Shown: positions 14,611 through 22,334 of the stretch, in pieces
Position numbering within the stretch: position 1 is the stretch's first letter
Layout of the letters: the number at the start of each line of letters is the position of its first letter
Source of the DNA: XYB2-FULL-45-11 sp964360375
GTDB taxonomy: Bacteria; Patescibacteriota; Patescibacteriia; UBA9934; GWF2-40-263
Direction: 5' to 3'
DNA length: 30,151 bases
Assembly (NCBI GenBank): GCA_964360375.1
Contig: CAYHWG010000006.1
Span: forward strand, 1 to 30,151
The notes under the pieces: generated by a model
Told to the model about the DNA's origin: nothing
The model's input: only the letters and a program-made list of their open reading frames with translations
Databases searched by the model: none
Translations under genes and position numbers: made by a program

Positions 14611-16695
14611 TTATTTTTTTTCGACCGTTTTTTGTTTTGATTTAACACCGTAGAAAATTGGGTTATGCGACCACTTCCATTCAAAAACAGTGTGCAAATA
14701 CATACGAGCAACATACACAGCCGTAAACAAACTTAATAGGACGCCAATTCCCAGGGTTAAAGCAAAACCACGAATAAAGCTTGAACTGAACCAATAAAGC
14801 ACAACAGCCGAAATCATTGTTGTAAAGTGACCGTCACGAATAGCGGCCCATGCTCGGCGCGCTGCTTCGTCAGAAGAAGAAATTAAATCACGACCAGATG
14901 CAAATTCTTCTTTCAAACGCTCAATCGTAAGGACGTTTGCATCAACCGCAATTCCAAGAGACAACACCAGTCCGGCAATTCCCGCAAGGGTAACCGTTAC
15001 ACCGAATAAACGGTAAGCCAGCAAGTTAAGTGATGCAAATAGGAGTAAGGCAATAATAGAAACAAGTCCCGGCAAACGATACATAAAAATCATGTAAAGA
15101 GTGACGAGTAAAAATCCAATAAGCGCAGCTGTAACACTTTTTTGAAGTGAAACAAGTCCGAGTGTGGGTCCAACGGTTTGCTGGGAAAGTAATGTAACAG
15201 GAACCGGAAGTGCACCTGCGTTTAAGCGTTGGGCAAGTGTTTTTGATTGATCAAGAGTAAAATCTCCGGTAATAACAGCTCTGCCACCATAAATAGCGGT
15301 TTGCACAACCGGAGTGGAGATAGGACTTCCATCAAGAAAAATAGCAATTGGCTTACCGATATTTGCCGCTGTTAATTTTCCAAACAGCTCTCCTCCTTCA
15401 GCGTTAAATGTAATTCCAACGAGTGGATTTCCTGAATTTGGATCAAACTCCACATCCGCATGTTCTAATTGTTTTCCTGATAATTCAGTATTCTTCCAAG
15501 GGGAACTTGGAGGGATGATGTCATAAATACTTGAAAGTTTTGTGACAATACGTTGAATTTTGTAAGCAGGAACGGTTTTTTGTTCATGTTTGTAAATCAA
15601 ATGATAACCAAAATCTGTTTCGACGACATCTGAAATTTGACCAACACCCAACGCTTCCGCTGCCGCCGCAAACGGCGGAACAAACGTATCAGATGTTGTT
15701 GTACCGAGATCTCCTCCGTTTGTTGCTACAGATGGATCCGTTGAGTTCACTTTCGCGAGTTCCGCAAAATTTTGTGGAGTGATTTGTTCTTTCAATTTTT
15801 TGATTTGTACGGACGCATCAATAGCAGAAGTGTCTTTTTCACAACCTTGTTTATCCTTAAAACACAAAAGCAAATGTGAAAGACGCATCTCATTTACAGA
15901 CCCAACCTCAAGCACTTTAATAATGTTAATTTCATTGTCACGCTCAATCGTTTTTGCATAGACCTGACCAATCTTTAATCTGTTTTGGACAATCGCTTTA
16001 CCAATTTCTGGATAGCGCACTGAGTTTTCTGTTATGCGATCAACGACTCCATGAAGAGTATCCTTCGTTTTATCCAGACTTACTTCTGTCACCAATTTTT
16101 CAAAATCTTCAAGAGCCAACGCTCTTTTTAAAACCGCAACGCTTGCCGCACGCTCTTCGGTTTGCTTAGCTAAAAGGTTCTTTTGATCCACTTCTGTTGG
16201 TTCGCGATCGAGTTGATCTCCTTGTTCTTTAAATTCAAGAACAGGTGTTTCCCCAATTTGCTGAATCGCATCTGTGACATTCAAAACTCCCGCGAGCTCA
16301 ACAATCACACGCGATGCTCCGTTTGTATCTGATGTTTGTACAAGAGGTTCGGATACACCAAACGCATTTACGCGTCTTTCGATCACATCTCGTACACCAG
16401 AAAGTGCATTCGCACGATCTTTTTCTGGAATATTTTTCATGTCTGCCTCATACACAAGATGTGTTCCACCTTGCAAATCAAGGCCAAGACGGTACACATT
16501 TTCACGAAGGATTGGAGGTGCCCAACCGGTTTGTGATTTTACAAAAAGACTTCCCTTATTCCAAAACTGAGGGAAATCATAAATAAACGCGAGAACTGTT
16601 ACTGCCAAAAAAATGATCGTTGCCGCACGCGCCTTCCATGGTTTGTGTGATTTTGGACTGATTTGGTGGTGTTTCTTGGTTTTCCAGGTTTGCAT
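14611..16695 (-). CDS. secD: Protein translocase subunit SecD with inserted parvulin-type peptidyl-prolyl isomerase domain
   Basis: A 694-residue SecD. First helix at about 24-42; the P1 head region begins with G-L-D-L-Q-G-G-T-H-L-V-Y; the C-terminal six-helix part contains G-I-A-V-D-A-N-V-L-T-I-E-R-L-K-E-E. Between the two parts of the head domain (about residues 160-385) there is a large insertion. Residues 271-372 read as a canonical parvulin (S-H-L-L-L-C-F; F-A-E-L-A-K; N-G-G-D-L-G; G-Y-H-L-I-Y-K-H); residues about 180-265 look like a second, degenerate copy. This would place a prolyl isomerase on the translocon's outer face. secF follows after one base. Confidence 0.9.
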   Translation of the reverse strand: MQTWKTKKHHQISPKSHKPWKARAATIIFLAVTVLAFIYDFPQFWNKGSLFVKSQTGWAPPILRENVYRLGLDLQGGTHLVYEADMKNIPEKDRANALSGVRDVIERRVNAFGVSEPLVQTSDTNGASRVIVELAGVLNVTDAIQQIGETPVLEFKEQGDQLDREPTEVDQKNLLAKQTEERAASVAVLKRALALEDFEKLVTEVSLDKTKDTLHGVVDRITENSVRYPEIGKAIVQNRLKIGQVYAKTIERDNEINIIKVLEVGSVNEMRLSHLLLCFKDKQGCEKDTSAIDASVQIKKLKEQITPQNFAELAKVNSTDPSVATNGGDLGTTTSDTFVPPFAAAAEALGVGQISDVVETDFGYHLIYKHEQKTVPAYKIQRIVTKLSSIYDIIPPSSPWKNTELSGKQLEHADVEFDPNSGNPLVGITFNAEGGELFGKLTAANIGKPIAIFLDGSPISTPVVQTAIYGGRAVITGDFTLDQSKTLAQRLNAGALPVPVTLLSQQTVGPTLGLVSLQKSVTAALIGFLLVTLYMIFMYRLPGLVSIIALLLFASLNLLAYRLFGVTVTLAGIAGLVLSLGIAVDANVLTIERLKEEFASGRDLISSSDEAARRAWAAIRDGHFTTMISAVVLYWFSSSFIRGFALTLGIGVLLSLFTAVYVARMYLHTVFEWKWSHNPIFYGVKSKQKTVEKK

Positions 16696-16747
16696 AAATT
16701 TACATCACCCCAAGCATTGGCAGGGATCTTCAATTAGTTTTGGCAAA

Positions 16748-16776
16748 ATAGTAAGGGATTTCCGCCTGAGACGCAA
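16748..16776 (-). promoter_or_regulatory. Candidate sigma-70 promoter for secDF
   Basis: On the minus strand, TTGCGT (16771-16776) is separated by 17 bases from TACTAT (16748-16753), leaving a leader of about 45 bases before the secD ATG. Match to consensus is moderate. Confidence 0.4.
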
Positions 16777-16819
16777 GTGGACAAACCAAAAAACGCCCTT
16801 TGGAATAAAACGTTTACAT

Positions 16820-17452
16820 TTAGCTCAACACATTTCTTTTTGTGCGCAAATCTCGTCCAATCAAAATACTTAAGACAAAAAACCCGATCGCATTTCCGAG
16901 AAGGACGTCACTTAAATAATGGACACTAAGATAGAGACGACTCAGGTCGATGAGAAAAACAAAAAACAAAGTCAAACTAAAAATCCAAATTGTTCGCTGT
17001 GTGGTGCGTGATCGTAAATAGGACTGATATCCGATATAGCCAAAAACAAAAGCTGCCGATGTGGCATGACCACTCGGAAGAGAAAAGGAATCTTCAGACA
17101 TAGCGCGTAACAGGAGATCTGGACGAGCACGATGCAATCCAATCTTTAATACGGCTGTCATTGCCTCCGCACACATCAATCCAAAAAAAGTCATCACGGC
17201 TCTTTTGATCTGCTTTTCGCGAAAAAATAAAATCAAATAATAACCAACGACAGCGAGCACAGCTGCGGGTGAAGCACCCAATGTAACAAACAAAAAAAAA
17301 TGAACACCAAAATCACTGCGAAGTTGGTAAAGCTTGGCCATCAAGGAGTGATCGATGTCTATAAGCCACCCTTGCGTAAAATACTGATACAAAACAAATA
17401 CAAAAACAAAAAAAGAAACACATTGCACAAAACGCAGAACAATTCTTTTCAT
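16820..17452 (-). CDS. PAP2-superfamily membrane phosphatase
   Basis: A roughly 210-residue polytopic protein with about five or six hydrophobic helices and a complete PAP2 active site: motif 1 K-I-G-L-H-R-A-R-P, motif 2 L-P-S-G-H-A-T-S-A, motif 3 S-R-L-Y-L-S-V-H-Y-L-S-D. Members dephosphorylate lipid phosphates such as undecaprenyl pyrophosphate, phosphatidylglycerol phosphate or phosphatidate on the outer membrane leaflet. In this peptidoglycan-rich setting, undecaprenyl pyrophosphate recycling is a reasonable guess, not shown. ATG 17452 is chosen; a TTG two codons earlier is possible, with GGAGG 11 bases before it. Divergent from the HAD gene. Confidence 0.87.
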   Translation of the reverse strand: MKRIVLRFVQCVSFFVFVFVLYQYFTQGWLIDIDHSLMAKLYQLRSDFGVHFFLFVTLGASPAAVLAVVGYYLILFFREKQIKRAVMTFFGLMCAEAMTAVLKIGLHRARPDLLLRAMSEDSFSLPSGHATSAAFVFGYIGYQSYLRSRTTQRTIWIFSLTLFFVFLIDLSRLYLSVHYLSDVLLGNAIGFFVLSILIGRDLRTKRNVLS

Positions 17453-17576
17453 ACGCAAAAAAATAAAATCCTCCCTTTTTATAGGAATAGCATACTACAA
17501 GATGTTCTTTGAAGACAGAAAAATAGACAATCAGTATTTACTCATGTAGGCTTTTGTCTACTCTTTGGAGGAAAAC

Positions 17577-18203
17577 ATGAACTGGGTATTTGATCTAGAT
17601 GGAACACTTTACACCCCACTTGATCATGTGTGGGACGAAATGGTTTATGAAATGCGTACCTATTTTGTAGACACACTTCACCTTCCTGTGGATTGGTCTC
17701 CCGAAGAACAAAATCGATTGAAGTCAAAGTGGCAAACAAAACAAACCATCATTGCCTATCTTGATGAATTTGATCTCGATTTTAACGCGCTCGTCGAGGC
17801 AACACACCTTCCAATCGTTGATCGCCTCAACATTCAAATCAGACCAGGAGTTCATCGTATTCGCGATCTTCCTGGAAAGAAATGGATTCTCACAAATTCA
17901 CCAGAATCCTTTGCGCGCGCACTTCTTGTTAAACTGGATTTGCTCGATGTGTTCGATGGTGTTTACGGAATCCAACACGATTTCAAAATAGCAAAACCTC
18001 ATCCAAAGAGTTATGAGCGTATTCCTGCTCATTCTCAAACAGTCATGATTGATGATTGGCATGAAAACCTCATTGTTCCACACGCACTCGGCTGGAAAAC
18101 AGTGTGGTTTCCAGAACAAAATCAATCACACAAATCGTTCTTTCCCGAACACGTCCATCACGTCATGACATCCCTCGATGAACTCCATCGCCTTGTACCT
18201 TAA
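17577..18203 (+). CDS. HAD-superfamily hydrolase, pyrimidine 5'-nucleotidase-like
   Basis: A 208-residue HAD hydrolase. The catalytic motif is F-D-L-D-G-T-L-Y (nucleophile Asp 6, acid Asp 8); motif II is W-I-L-T-N-S-P, motif III is the Lys in I-A-K-P-H-P-K-S-Y, and motif IV is M-I-D-D-W-H-E-N. The Tyr after D-G-T-L and the helical cap fit the SDT1/pyrimidine 5'-nucleotidase subgroup, so a nucleoside monophosphate is a possible substrate. ATG 17577 has a strong GGAGG (17567-17571) five bases upstream and is preferred over a TTG at 17565. A perfect terminator overlaps the stop. Confidence 0.85.
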   Translation: MNWVFDLDGTLYTPLDHVWDEMVYEMRTYFVDTLHLPVDWSPEEQNRLKSKWQTKQTIIAYLDEFDLDFNALVEATHLPIVDRLNIQIRPGVHRIRDLPGKKWILTNSPESFARALLVKLDLLDVFDGVYGIQHDFKIAKPHPKSYERIPAHSQTVMIDDWHENLIVPHALGWKTVWFPEQNQSHKSFFPEHVHHVMTSLDELHRLVP

Positions 18204-18224
18204 TCCGCCATCGCGGATTTTTTT
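18202..18224 (+). terminator. Intrinsic terminator of the HAD hydrolase gene
   Basis: AATCCGC (18202-18208) pairs perfectly with GCGGATT (18213-18219) around a 4-base loop and is followed by a run of seven T (18218-18224). It starts inside the stop codon. Confidence 0.88.
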
Positions 18225-18341
18225 ATTTGATCCTTTATTCATTCCTAGTAAGATGACACTTCTTGAAGTGGCCGACTTTGCCAGAAGGAAGTCAATTGAA
18301 ATAGACTTCGTGTTACTCAAATGGGTTATCCTTTCAATGAC

Positions 18342-18497
18342 TCATCTCCCAATCAATTCTTTTTTATTTACCTTTTCTCGACAAAGATCGATTGTGTCGA
18401 TGCTTTTCTTTTTTGCCAAATCGATAATCTCTTGCGCCCAACTCGAAATATAATGAGTCGTTATGTCATGTTGTGGCCGCGTAACAAGAAGTTTCAT
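18342..18497 (-). pseudogene. Truncated third ORF of the small module
   Basis: A 51-codon frame (M-K-L-L-V-T-R-P-Q-H-D-I-T-T-H-Y...) ending at a TGA. Its ATG overlaps the stop of the 76-residue gene in the ATGA arrangement, which is typical of coupled genes in an operon. The opening block looks like the N-terminus of a larger protein, possibly a CHAT/caspase-like family from general resemblance, but it stops after a short alpha-helical stretch and the 138 bases beyond (18204-18341) hold no recognisable continuation in any frame. I therefore call it a truncated remnant; a genuine 51-residue protein is the alternative. Confidence 0.45.
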
Positions 18498-18724
18498 ACA
18501 GCAAAACCTTCTTTGAAAGATCGCAACCATTCCATTTGGACTTCTGCTAGTTTTTCCCCGATTGCATCGCCACGTTCCACACTCTCAACCAATTCATCAC
18601 GAGAGAAACTTCCTTCTGATCCAATTGAGATAACCATGTTGGGCGACAAAACTTTTAATCGGGCAACAACTAATTTTCGCACTTCATCATCTGCAAGGAC
18701 ATTTTTGTCTGTTTGATTTTGCAT
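18494..18724 (-). CDS. Small protein of unknown function (module gene 2)
   Basis: A 76-residue, mainly helical, acidic soluble protein with no signal peptide. A distinctive centre reads I-S-I-G-S-E-G-S-F-S-R-D-E-L-V, followed by a helix rich in Glu and Lys; it has the feel of a conserved domain because the polar pattern is regular. It begins 2 bases after the stop of the 60-residue gene and its stop overlaps the ATG of the truncated third frame. Function is unknown; small size and tandem order with another small gene could suggest a toxin-antitoxin-like or regulatory pair, but no known motif supports it. Confidence 0.6.
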   Translation of the reverse strand: MQNQTDKNVLADDEVRKLVVARLKVLSPNMVISIGSEGSFSRDELVESVERGDAIGEKLAEVQMEWLRSFKEGFAV

Positions 18725-18726
18725 AT

Positions 18727-18909
18727 TTAGATGATTTGCAGTTTTTCAAGCTTATTAAGAATTTCGTTTGCAAGCGGTGTATCCGCTTCAACTTCAAAAA
18801 ATGCCGCGTTCCAAGTAAGCGTTCTCCCATCATCCAAAACCAAAATAATTTCCTGTCTGACACCTATTGGAAGATTCGCATAAATCTTTAAGAAAGATTC
18901 CTTTTTCAT
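18727..18909 (-). CDS. Small protein of unknown function (module gene 1)
   Basis: A 60-residue soluble protein counted from ATG 18909 (an ATG at 18918 and a TTG at 18927 are alternatives; GGAG precedes 18909 very closely). It reads L-P-I-G-V-R-Q-E-I-I-L-V-L-D-D-G-R-T-L-T-W-N-A-A, a beta-hairpin-like centre, then an acidic helix (A-N-E-I-L-N-K-L-E-K-L). It is the first gene of a three-frame unit read on the minus strand. No named family is recognised. A block of inverted repeats lies about 60-160 bases upstream and could hold its promoter or operator. Confidence 0.6.
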   Translation of the reverse strand: MKKESFLKIYANLPIGVRQEIILVLDDGRTLTWNAAFFEVEADTPLANEILNKLEKLQII

Positions 18910-18970
18910 ATTCTCCATACATGACAAGTGTAATCAATATTAAGAAAAACGACAAACTTTGACTATAGAT

Positions 18971-19010
18971 ATTTATAATCCAACTTTTGACAGTTACTTG
19001 GATTATAAAT
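18971..19010. repeat. 13-base perfect inverted repeat upstream of the small module
   Basis: ATTTATAATCCAA (18971-18983) and TTGGATTATAAAT (18998-19010) pair perfectly around a 14-base centre that contains TTGACA. Both arms carry TATAAT-like cores. It could be an operator for the minus-strand module or part of a plus-strand promoter (TTGACA, 18 bases, TATATC). A second small palindrome (ATATCC/GGATAT, 19012-19027) follows. Confidence 0.55.
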
Positions 19011-19038
19011 TATATCCATGCGGATATGAATCATTACA

Positions 19039-19070
19039 AAACAACGATCTCGAGAATGAGACCGTTGTTT
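19039..19070 (-). terminator. Terminator hairpin after secA
   Basis: A 13-base stem with one mismatch (19039-19051 with 19058-19070) and a 6-base loop lies 64 bases past the secA stop. T-rich sequence flanks it on both strands, so it could end transcription from either side. Confidence 0.65.
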
Positions 19071-19133
19071 ATTTTCTAACCAAATCCTGTTTTGCGCATC
19101 TCGCGGATCGATAACGTTTACGGGAACATTAGA

Positions 19134-21905
19134 CTAATTTTGGAATCCATTGAGATGACACTTCTTATACTTTTTTCCGCTTCCACATGGACACGGATTA
19201 TTACGGCCGACTTTCTCATCTATCGATTTGTTTGCGACGACCTCCTTTTCTGCGGATGTGGTCTGTGCGCCGGCGAGTTGAACACCCGCGCGATTTAACA
19301 ATGATTTCCCAAGCTCTTCCTGCACTTTTATATCAACGGCATGGTGTGCAAACTTGAAAAAACTGAAGGTGATCTCTTGATTGATTGCAGACAATAGTTG
19401 TTGGAACATGTCGAACCCTTCGCGTTTGTATTCAATCAAAGGATCGCGCTGACCATATCCGCGTAAACCAATACCAGTTCTGAGTGAAGTCATCGCAGAC
19501 AAATGCTCGATCCAAAGAAGATCGATGCCGCGAATCAGCGTTGCGCGTTCAATTGTGTGCAAATCTTGTTTCGTTTCAAACAACTCATACAAACGCATGT
19601 AATGCTCTTTAATCACTTGCATCACAGATTCAATAATTTTTGAACGACCTTCCGCAAGATGTTGCTTGTCGCGTGCGGTCTCAAGCGTGATCGAATGAAG
19701 AATCGTTTTTTGTTCCTCGTTTAACGGAACGATTGTTTGCACCGTCTCTACAATTTCTTTTACATTCCAATCCGCATTTGCTTTTGGAGCTGCCTCAGCT
19801 TCCGTTTTTGGAATCAATGGTTTCTCACCGGTGTGAAAAAAAACAACTTGCTCCACTTCCCCTTCGATAATGTCCAAAATACGATCCTTAAGAATTTCCG
19901 GTTCTTTTTCAAACGTTTCTAAAACTGAAAGACGACGACCGTAAATAACCTCACGATGTTTATTTAACACATCGTCATACTCGAGCAAGTGTTTGCGAAT
20001 ATCAAAGTTGTGGCCCTCTACGCGCATTTGTGCTTTTTCCATGGAGCTCGCAACAAATCTGTTTTCAATCGGCATGTCATCTGGAATACCCAATTTATCC
20101 ATCATGCCTTTTGCTCGATCGGATCCAAAAATGCGCATGAGATCATCCTCCATGGAAATATAAAACTGTGTCGAACCTGGATCACCCTGCCGACCAGAGC
20201 GTCCGCGCAACTGATTATCAATTCGACGAGATTCGTGACGTTCCGTGCCAAGAACATGCAGACCACCAAAAGACCGGACCTCTTCTTCCTCTTCCTTTGT
20301 GGCTGGGTTTCCTCCGAGCTTAATGTCCACACCGCGCCCCGCCATATTTGTGGCAACGGTCACAGACCCTTTGCGCCCAGCTTGCGCGATGATCTCCCCT
20401 TCACGTGCATGATTTTTTGCGTTCAAAATTTCATGTTTGACACCAGAGGTAAGCAAAAGTTGAGAGAGTAACTCGTTCTTTTCAACGGATGCGGTTCCAA
20501 CCAAAACAGGTTGGCCTTTTTCTTGCAACATTTTAATTTCTGCAATGACAGCCTGAAATTTTCCAAGCTCGGATTTATACACACGATCGGTTAAATCCAA
20601 ACGAGCGACGGGAGCATTTGTTGGAATCTCCATGACTTCCAATGCATAAATCTTTGAAAACTCCTCTGCTTCTGTTGCGGCTGTTCCGGTCATTCCAGAA
20701 AGTTTTGTGTACATGCGAAAATAATTTTGAAATGTGATGGTAGCCAGTGTCTGACTTTCGTTTTGGATTACGACACCTTCTTTTGCTTCTATCGCCTGAT
20801 GAATTCCTTCAGAGAATCGGCGACCTTGCATCAGACGACCCGTGAATTCATCCACAATCAACACCTCATTATTTTGAACAACGTAATGAACGTCTTTTTG
20901 ATAATTCGCTCGAGCTCGAAGCGCAGAATCTGCGAACCGTTGGTAGGCTCCGGATTCAAGCGCATATAAATTTTCAATTCCGAGCGCTTTCTCAATTTTT
21001 TCAATTCCTTCATCTGTATACGCAGCCGAACGCAATTTTTCATCCACGTTAAAATCTGTATTTTCATGAAGCGTTGCAATAATATGCGAAAGTCGAACAT
21101 AAAGTTCGTCAGATTTTTCGGCGGGAGCGGAAATAATAAGTGGTGTGCGTGCTTCATCGATCAAAATAGAGTCAATTTCATCGACAATCGCAAAATGAAG
21201 CCCGCGCATGACAGTATCTTGAATCGTTGGAGCCATGTTGTCGCGCAAATAATCAAATCCGAATTGATTATTTGTTCCGTACGTAATATCCGCCTGATAC
21301 GCTTGTCGACGATCCACAGGACGCAAAAAATCTTCACGAACATGGAACGATTCCATTTGAATTTGTTCCATGTCCACTGTGGATGTTTGCTCGGGATGTT
21401 TAAATACGGGATCGTACAACAATCCACCTTCATGTTGAATCACCCCGACCGATAATCCGAGAAATGCAAAAATTTGCCCCATCCAAACAGCGTCACGTCG
21501 AGCAAGATAATCATTTACCGTGACAAGGTGACACCCTTTTCCCTCAAGGGCGTTTGCATACAATGCAAGTGTCGATGTCAGGGTCTTCCCTTCTCCCGTT
21601 CTCATTTCTGCGATCATCCCGCGATATAAAATGAGTCCGCCCATTAACTGAACATCAAAATGTCTCTGTCCGATCGAACGTTTTGATGCTTCTCGAACAA
21701 CAGCAAATATTTCGTGTAACAGACTGTCAACACGTCGACCCTGAGAAATTTGTTCACGAAAAAAAACGGTCTTTTGTTTCAAAGCCTCGTCTGACAACAA
21801 AGAAATTTCAGGTTCCAGTTTATTGATTAATTCAACTTCTCGACGCAAATCCGCAACAACTTTTTTATTTGGATCGCCAAAAATGACATTCAACAATTTA
21901 CTCAT
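19134..21905 (-). CDS. secA: Preprotein translocase ATPase SecA
   Basis: A 923-residue SecA, the motor that pushes unfolded proteins through SecYEG. Walker A is M-R-T-G-E-G-K-T near residue 100; the DEAD-type box is I-V-D-E-I-D-S-I-L-I-D-E-A-R-T-P-L; preprotein cross-linking region follows; motif VI region reads Q-L-R-G-R-S-G-R-Q-G-D-P-G. The C-terminus ends in the zinc-binding SEC-C motif C-P-C-G-S-G-K-K-Y-K-K-C-H, which contacts SecB-like factors or ribosomes in other bacteria. Complete, no insertions that break motifs. It is downstream of hpf with 63 bases between them, which contain a GC hairpin and possible promoter. Confidence 0.97.
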   Translation of the reverse strand: MSKLLNVIFGDPNKKVVADLRREVELINKLEPEISLLSDEALKQKTVFFREQISQGRRVDSLLHEIFAVVREASKRSIGQRHFDVQLMGGLILYRGMIAEMRTGEGKTLTSTLALYANALEGKGCHLVTVNDYLARRDAVWMGQIFAFLGLSVGVIQHEGGLLYDPVFKHPEQTSTVDMEQIQMESFHVREDFLRPVDRRQAYQADITYGTNNQFGFDYLRDNMAPTIQDTVMRGLHFAIVDEIDSILIDEARTPLIISAPAEKSDELYVRLSHIIATLHENTDFNVDEKLRSAAYTDEGIEKIEKALGIENLYALESGAYQRFADSALRARANYQKDVHYVVQNNEVLIVDEFTGRLMQGRRFSEGIHQAIEAKEGVVIQNESQTLATITFQNYFRMYTKLSGMTGTAATEAEEFSKIYALEVMEIPTNAPVARLDLTDRVYKSELGKFQAVIAEIKMLQEKGQPVLVGTASVEKNELLSQLLLTSGVKHEILNAKNHAREGEIIAQAGRKGSVTVATNMAGRGVDIKLGGNPATKEEEEEVRSFGGLHVLGTERHESRRIDNQLRGRSGRQGDPGSTQFYISMEDDLMRIFGSDRAKGMMDKLGIPDDMPIENRFVASSMEKAQMRVEGHNFDIRKHLLEYDDVLNKHREVIYGRRLSVLETFEKEPEILKDRILDIIEGEVEQVVFFHTGEKPLIPKTEAEAAPKANADWNVKEIVETVQTIVPLNEEQKTILHSITLETARDKQHLAEGRSKIIESVMQVIKEHYMRLYELFETKQDLHTIERATLIRGIDLLWIEHLSAMTSLRTGIGLRGYGQRDPLIEYKREGFDMFQQLLSAINQEITFSFFKFAHHAVDIKVQEELGKSLLNRAGVQLAGAQTTSAEKEVVANKSIDEKVGRNNPCPCGSGKKYKKCHLNGFQN

Positions 21906-21945
21906 ACGCAGCTTATTATTCCGCTTTTCCTCATATAAATCAAGA

Positions 21946-21963
21946 GCGGGATGATTATCCCGC
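21946..21963 (-). terminator. Weak hairpin between hpf and secA
   Basis: GCGGGAT (21946-21952) pairs with ATCCCGC (21957-21963). On the minus strand only a loose T-rich stretch follows, so attenuation or partial termination is more likely than full stop. A possible promoter (TTGATT, 17 bases, AATAAT) for secA overlaps the downstream side. Confidence 0.45.
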
Positions 21964-21968
21964 CAATT

Positions 21969-22313
21969 CTATTCTTTTCCTGGTCTTGTTTGTCGTTTAA
22001 GGTCTTTTTGCTTTTCTTTTCTCGAAACGAGTTGTCGTTTTAAATCATCTTTCACTTCATCGATCACCGCATATAAATCCTCTCCTTCGGCTTTTGCGTT
22101 CAATGTTGTTCCTGGAGTATCTAGATGAAATTCCGCAAAAAAATAAGGTCCTTTCGCATGATGCTTTGATGTTTTTCCAAGTTCTGCCCGTAATTCTGCT
22201 ATAGATTCAAAATGTGAAGTCAGTTTTTTCAACGTTTGAACGCGTTCCTCAACATATAGTTTGATCGCATCTGTGAGCTCCATGTTTGTCCCAAAAAGTG
22301 ATGTGAGGCGCAT
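21969..22313 (-). CDS. hpf: Ribosome hibernation-promoting factor, short HPF/RaiA type
   Basis: A 114-residue S30AE-family protein that binds the 30S decoding site and stabilises idle ribosomes. Features: early L-T-D-A-I-K-L-Y-V-E-E-R, the hydrophobic strand pattern, G-P-Y-F-F-A-E-F-H-L-D, then A-E-G-E-D-L-Y-A-V-I-D-E-V-K-D-D-L-K-R-Q-L, the family's characteristic basic helix, and a Lys/Arg tail. No C-terminal dimerisation domain, so it is the short form. It starts 21 bases after murB and is likely co-transcribed with it. Confidence 0.9.
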   Translation of the reverse strand: MRLTSLFGTNMELTDAIKLYVEERVQTLKKLTSHFESIAELRAELGKTSKHHAKGPYFFAEFHLDTPGTTLNAKAEGEDLYAVIDEVKDDLKRQLVSRKEKQKDLKRQTRPGKE

Positions 22314-22334
22314 ATGGTATTTTAGAATAATAAT

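Noticed and set aside
14610..14714. A longer SecF start inside secD
   Set aside because: The extra residues are out-of-frame secD sequence; the ATG at 14609 directly follows the secD stop and begins at the normal SecF N-terminus.
18204..18341. A coding continuation of the truncated third module gene or another small gene
   Set aside because: Both strands were read; only a terminator and short frames with no recognisable motif were found, so nothing beyond the remnant is annotated.
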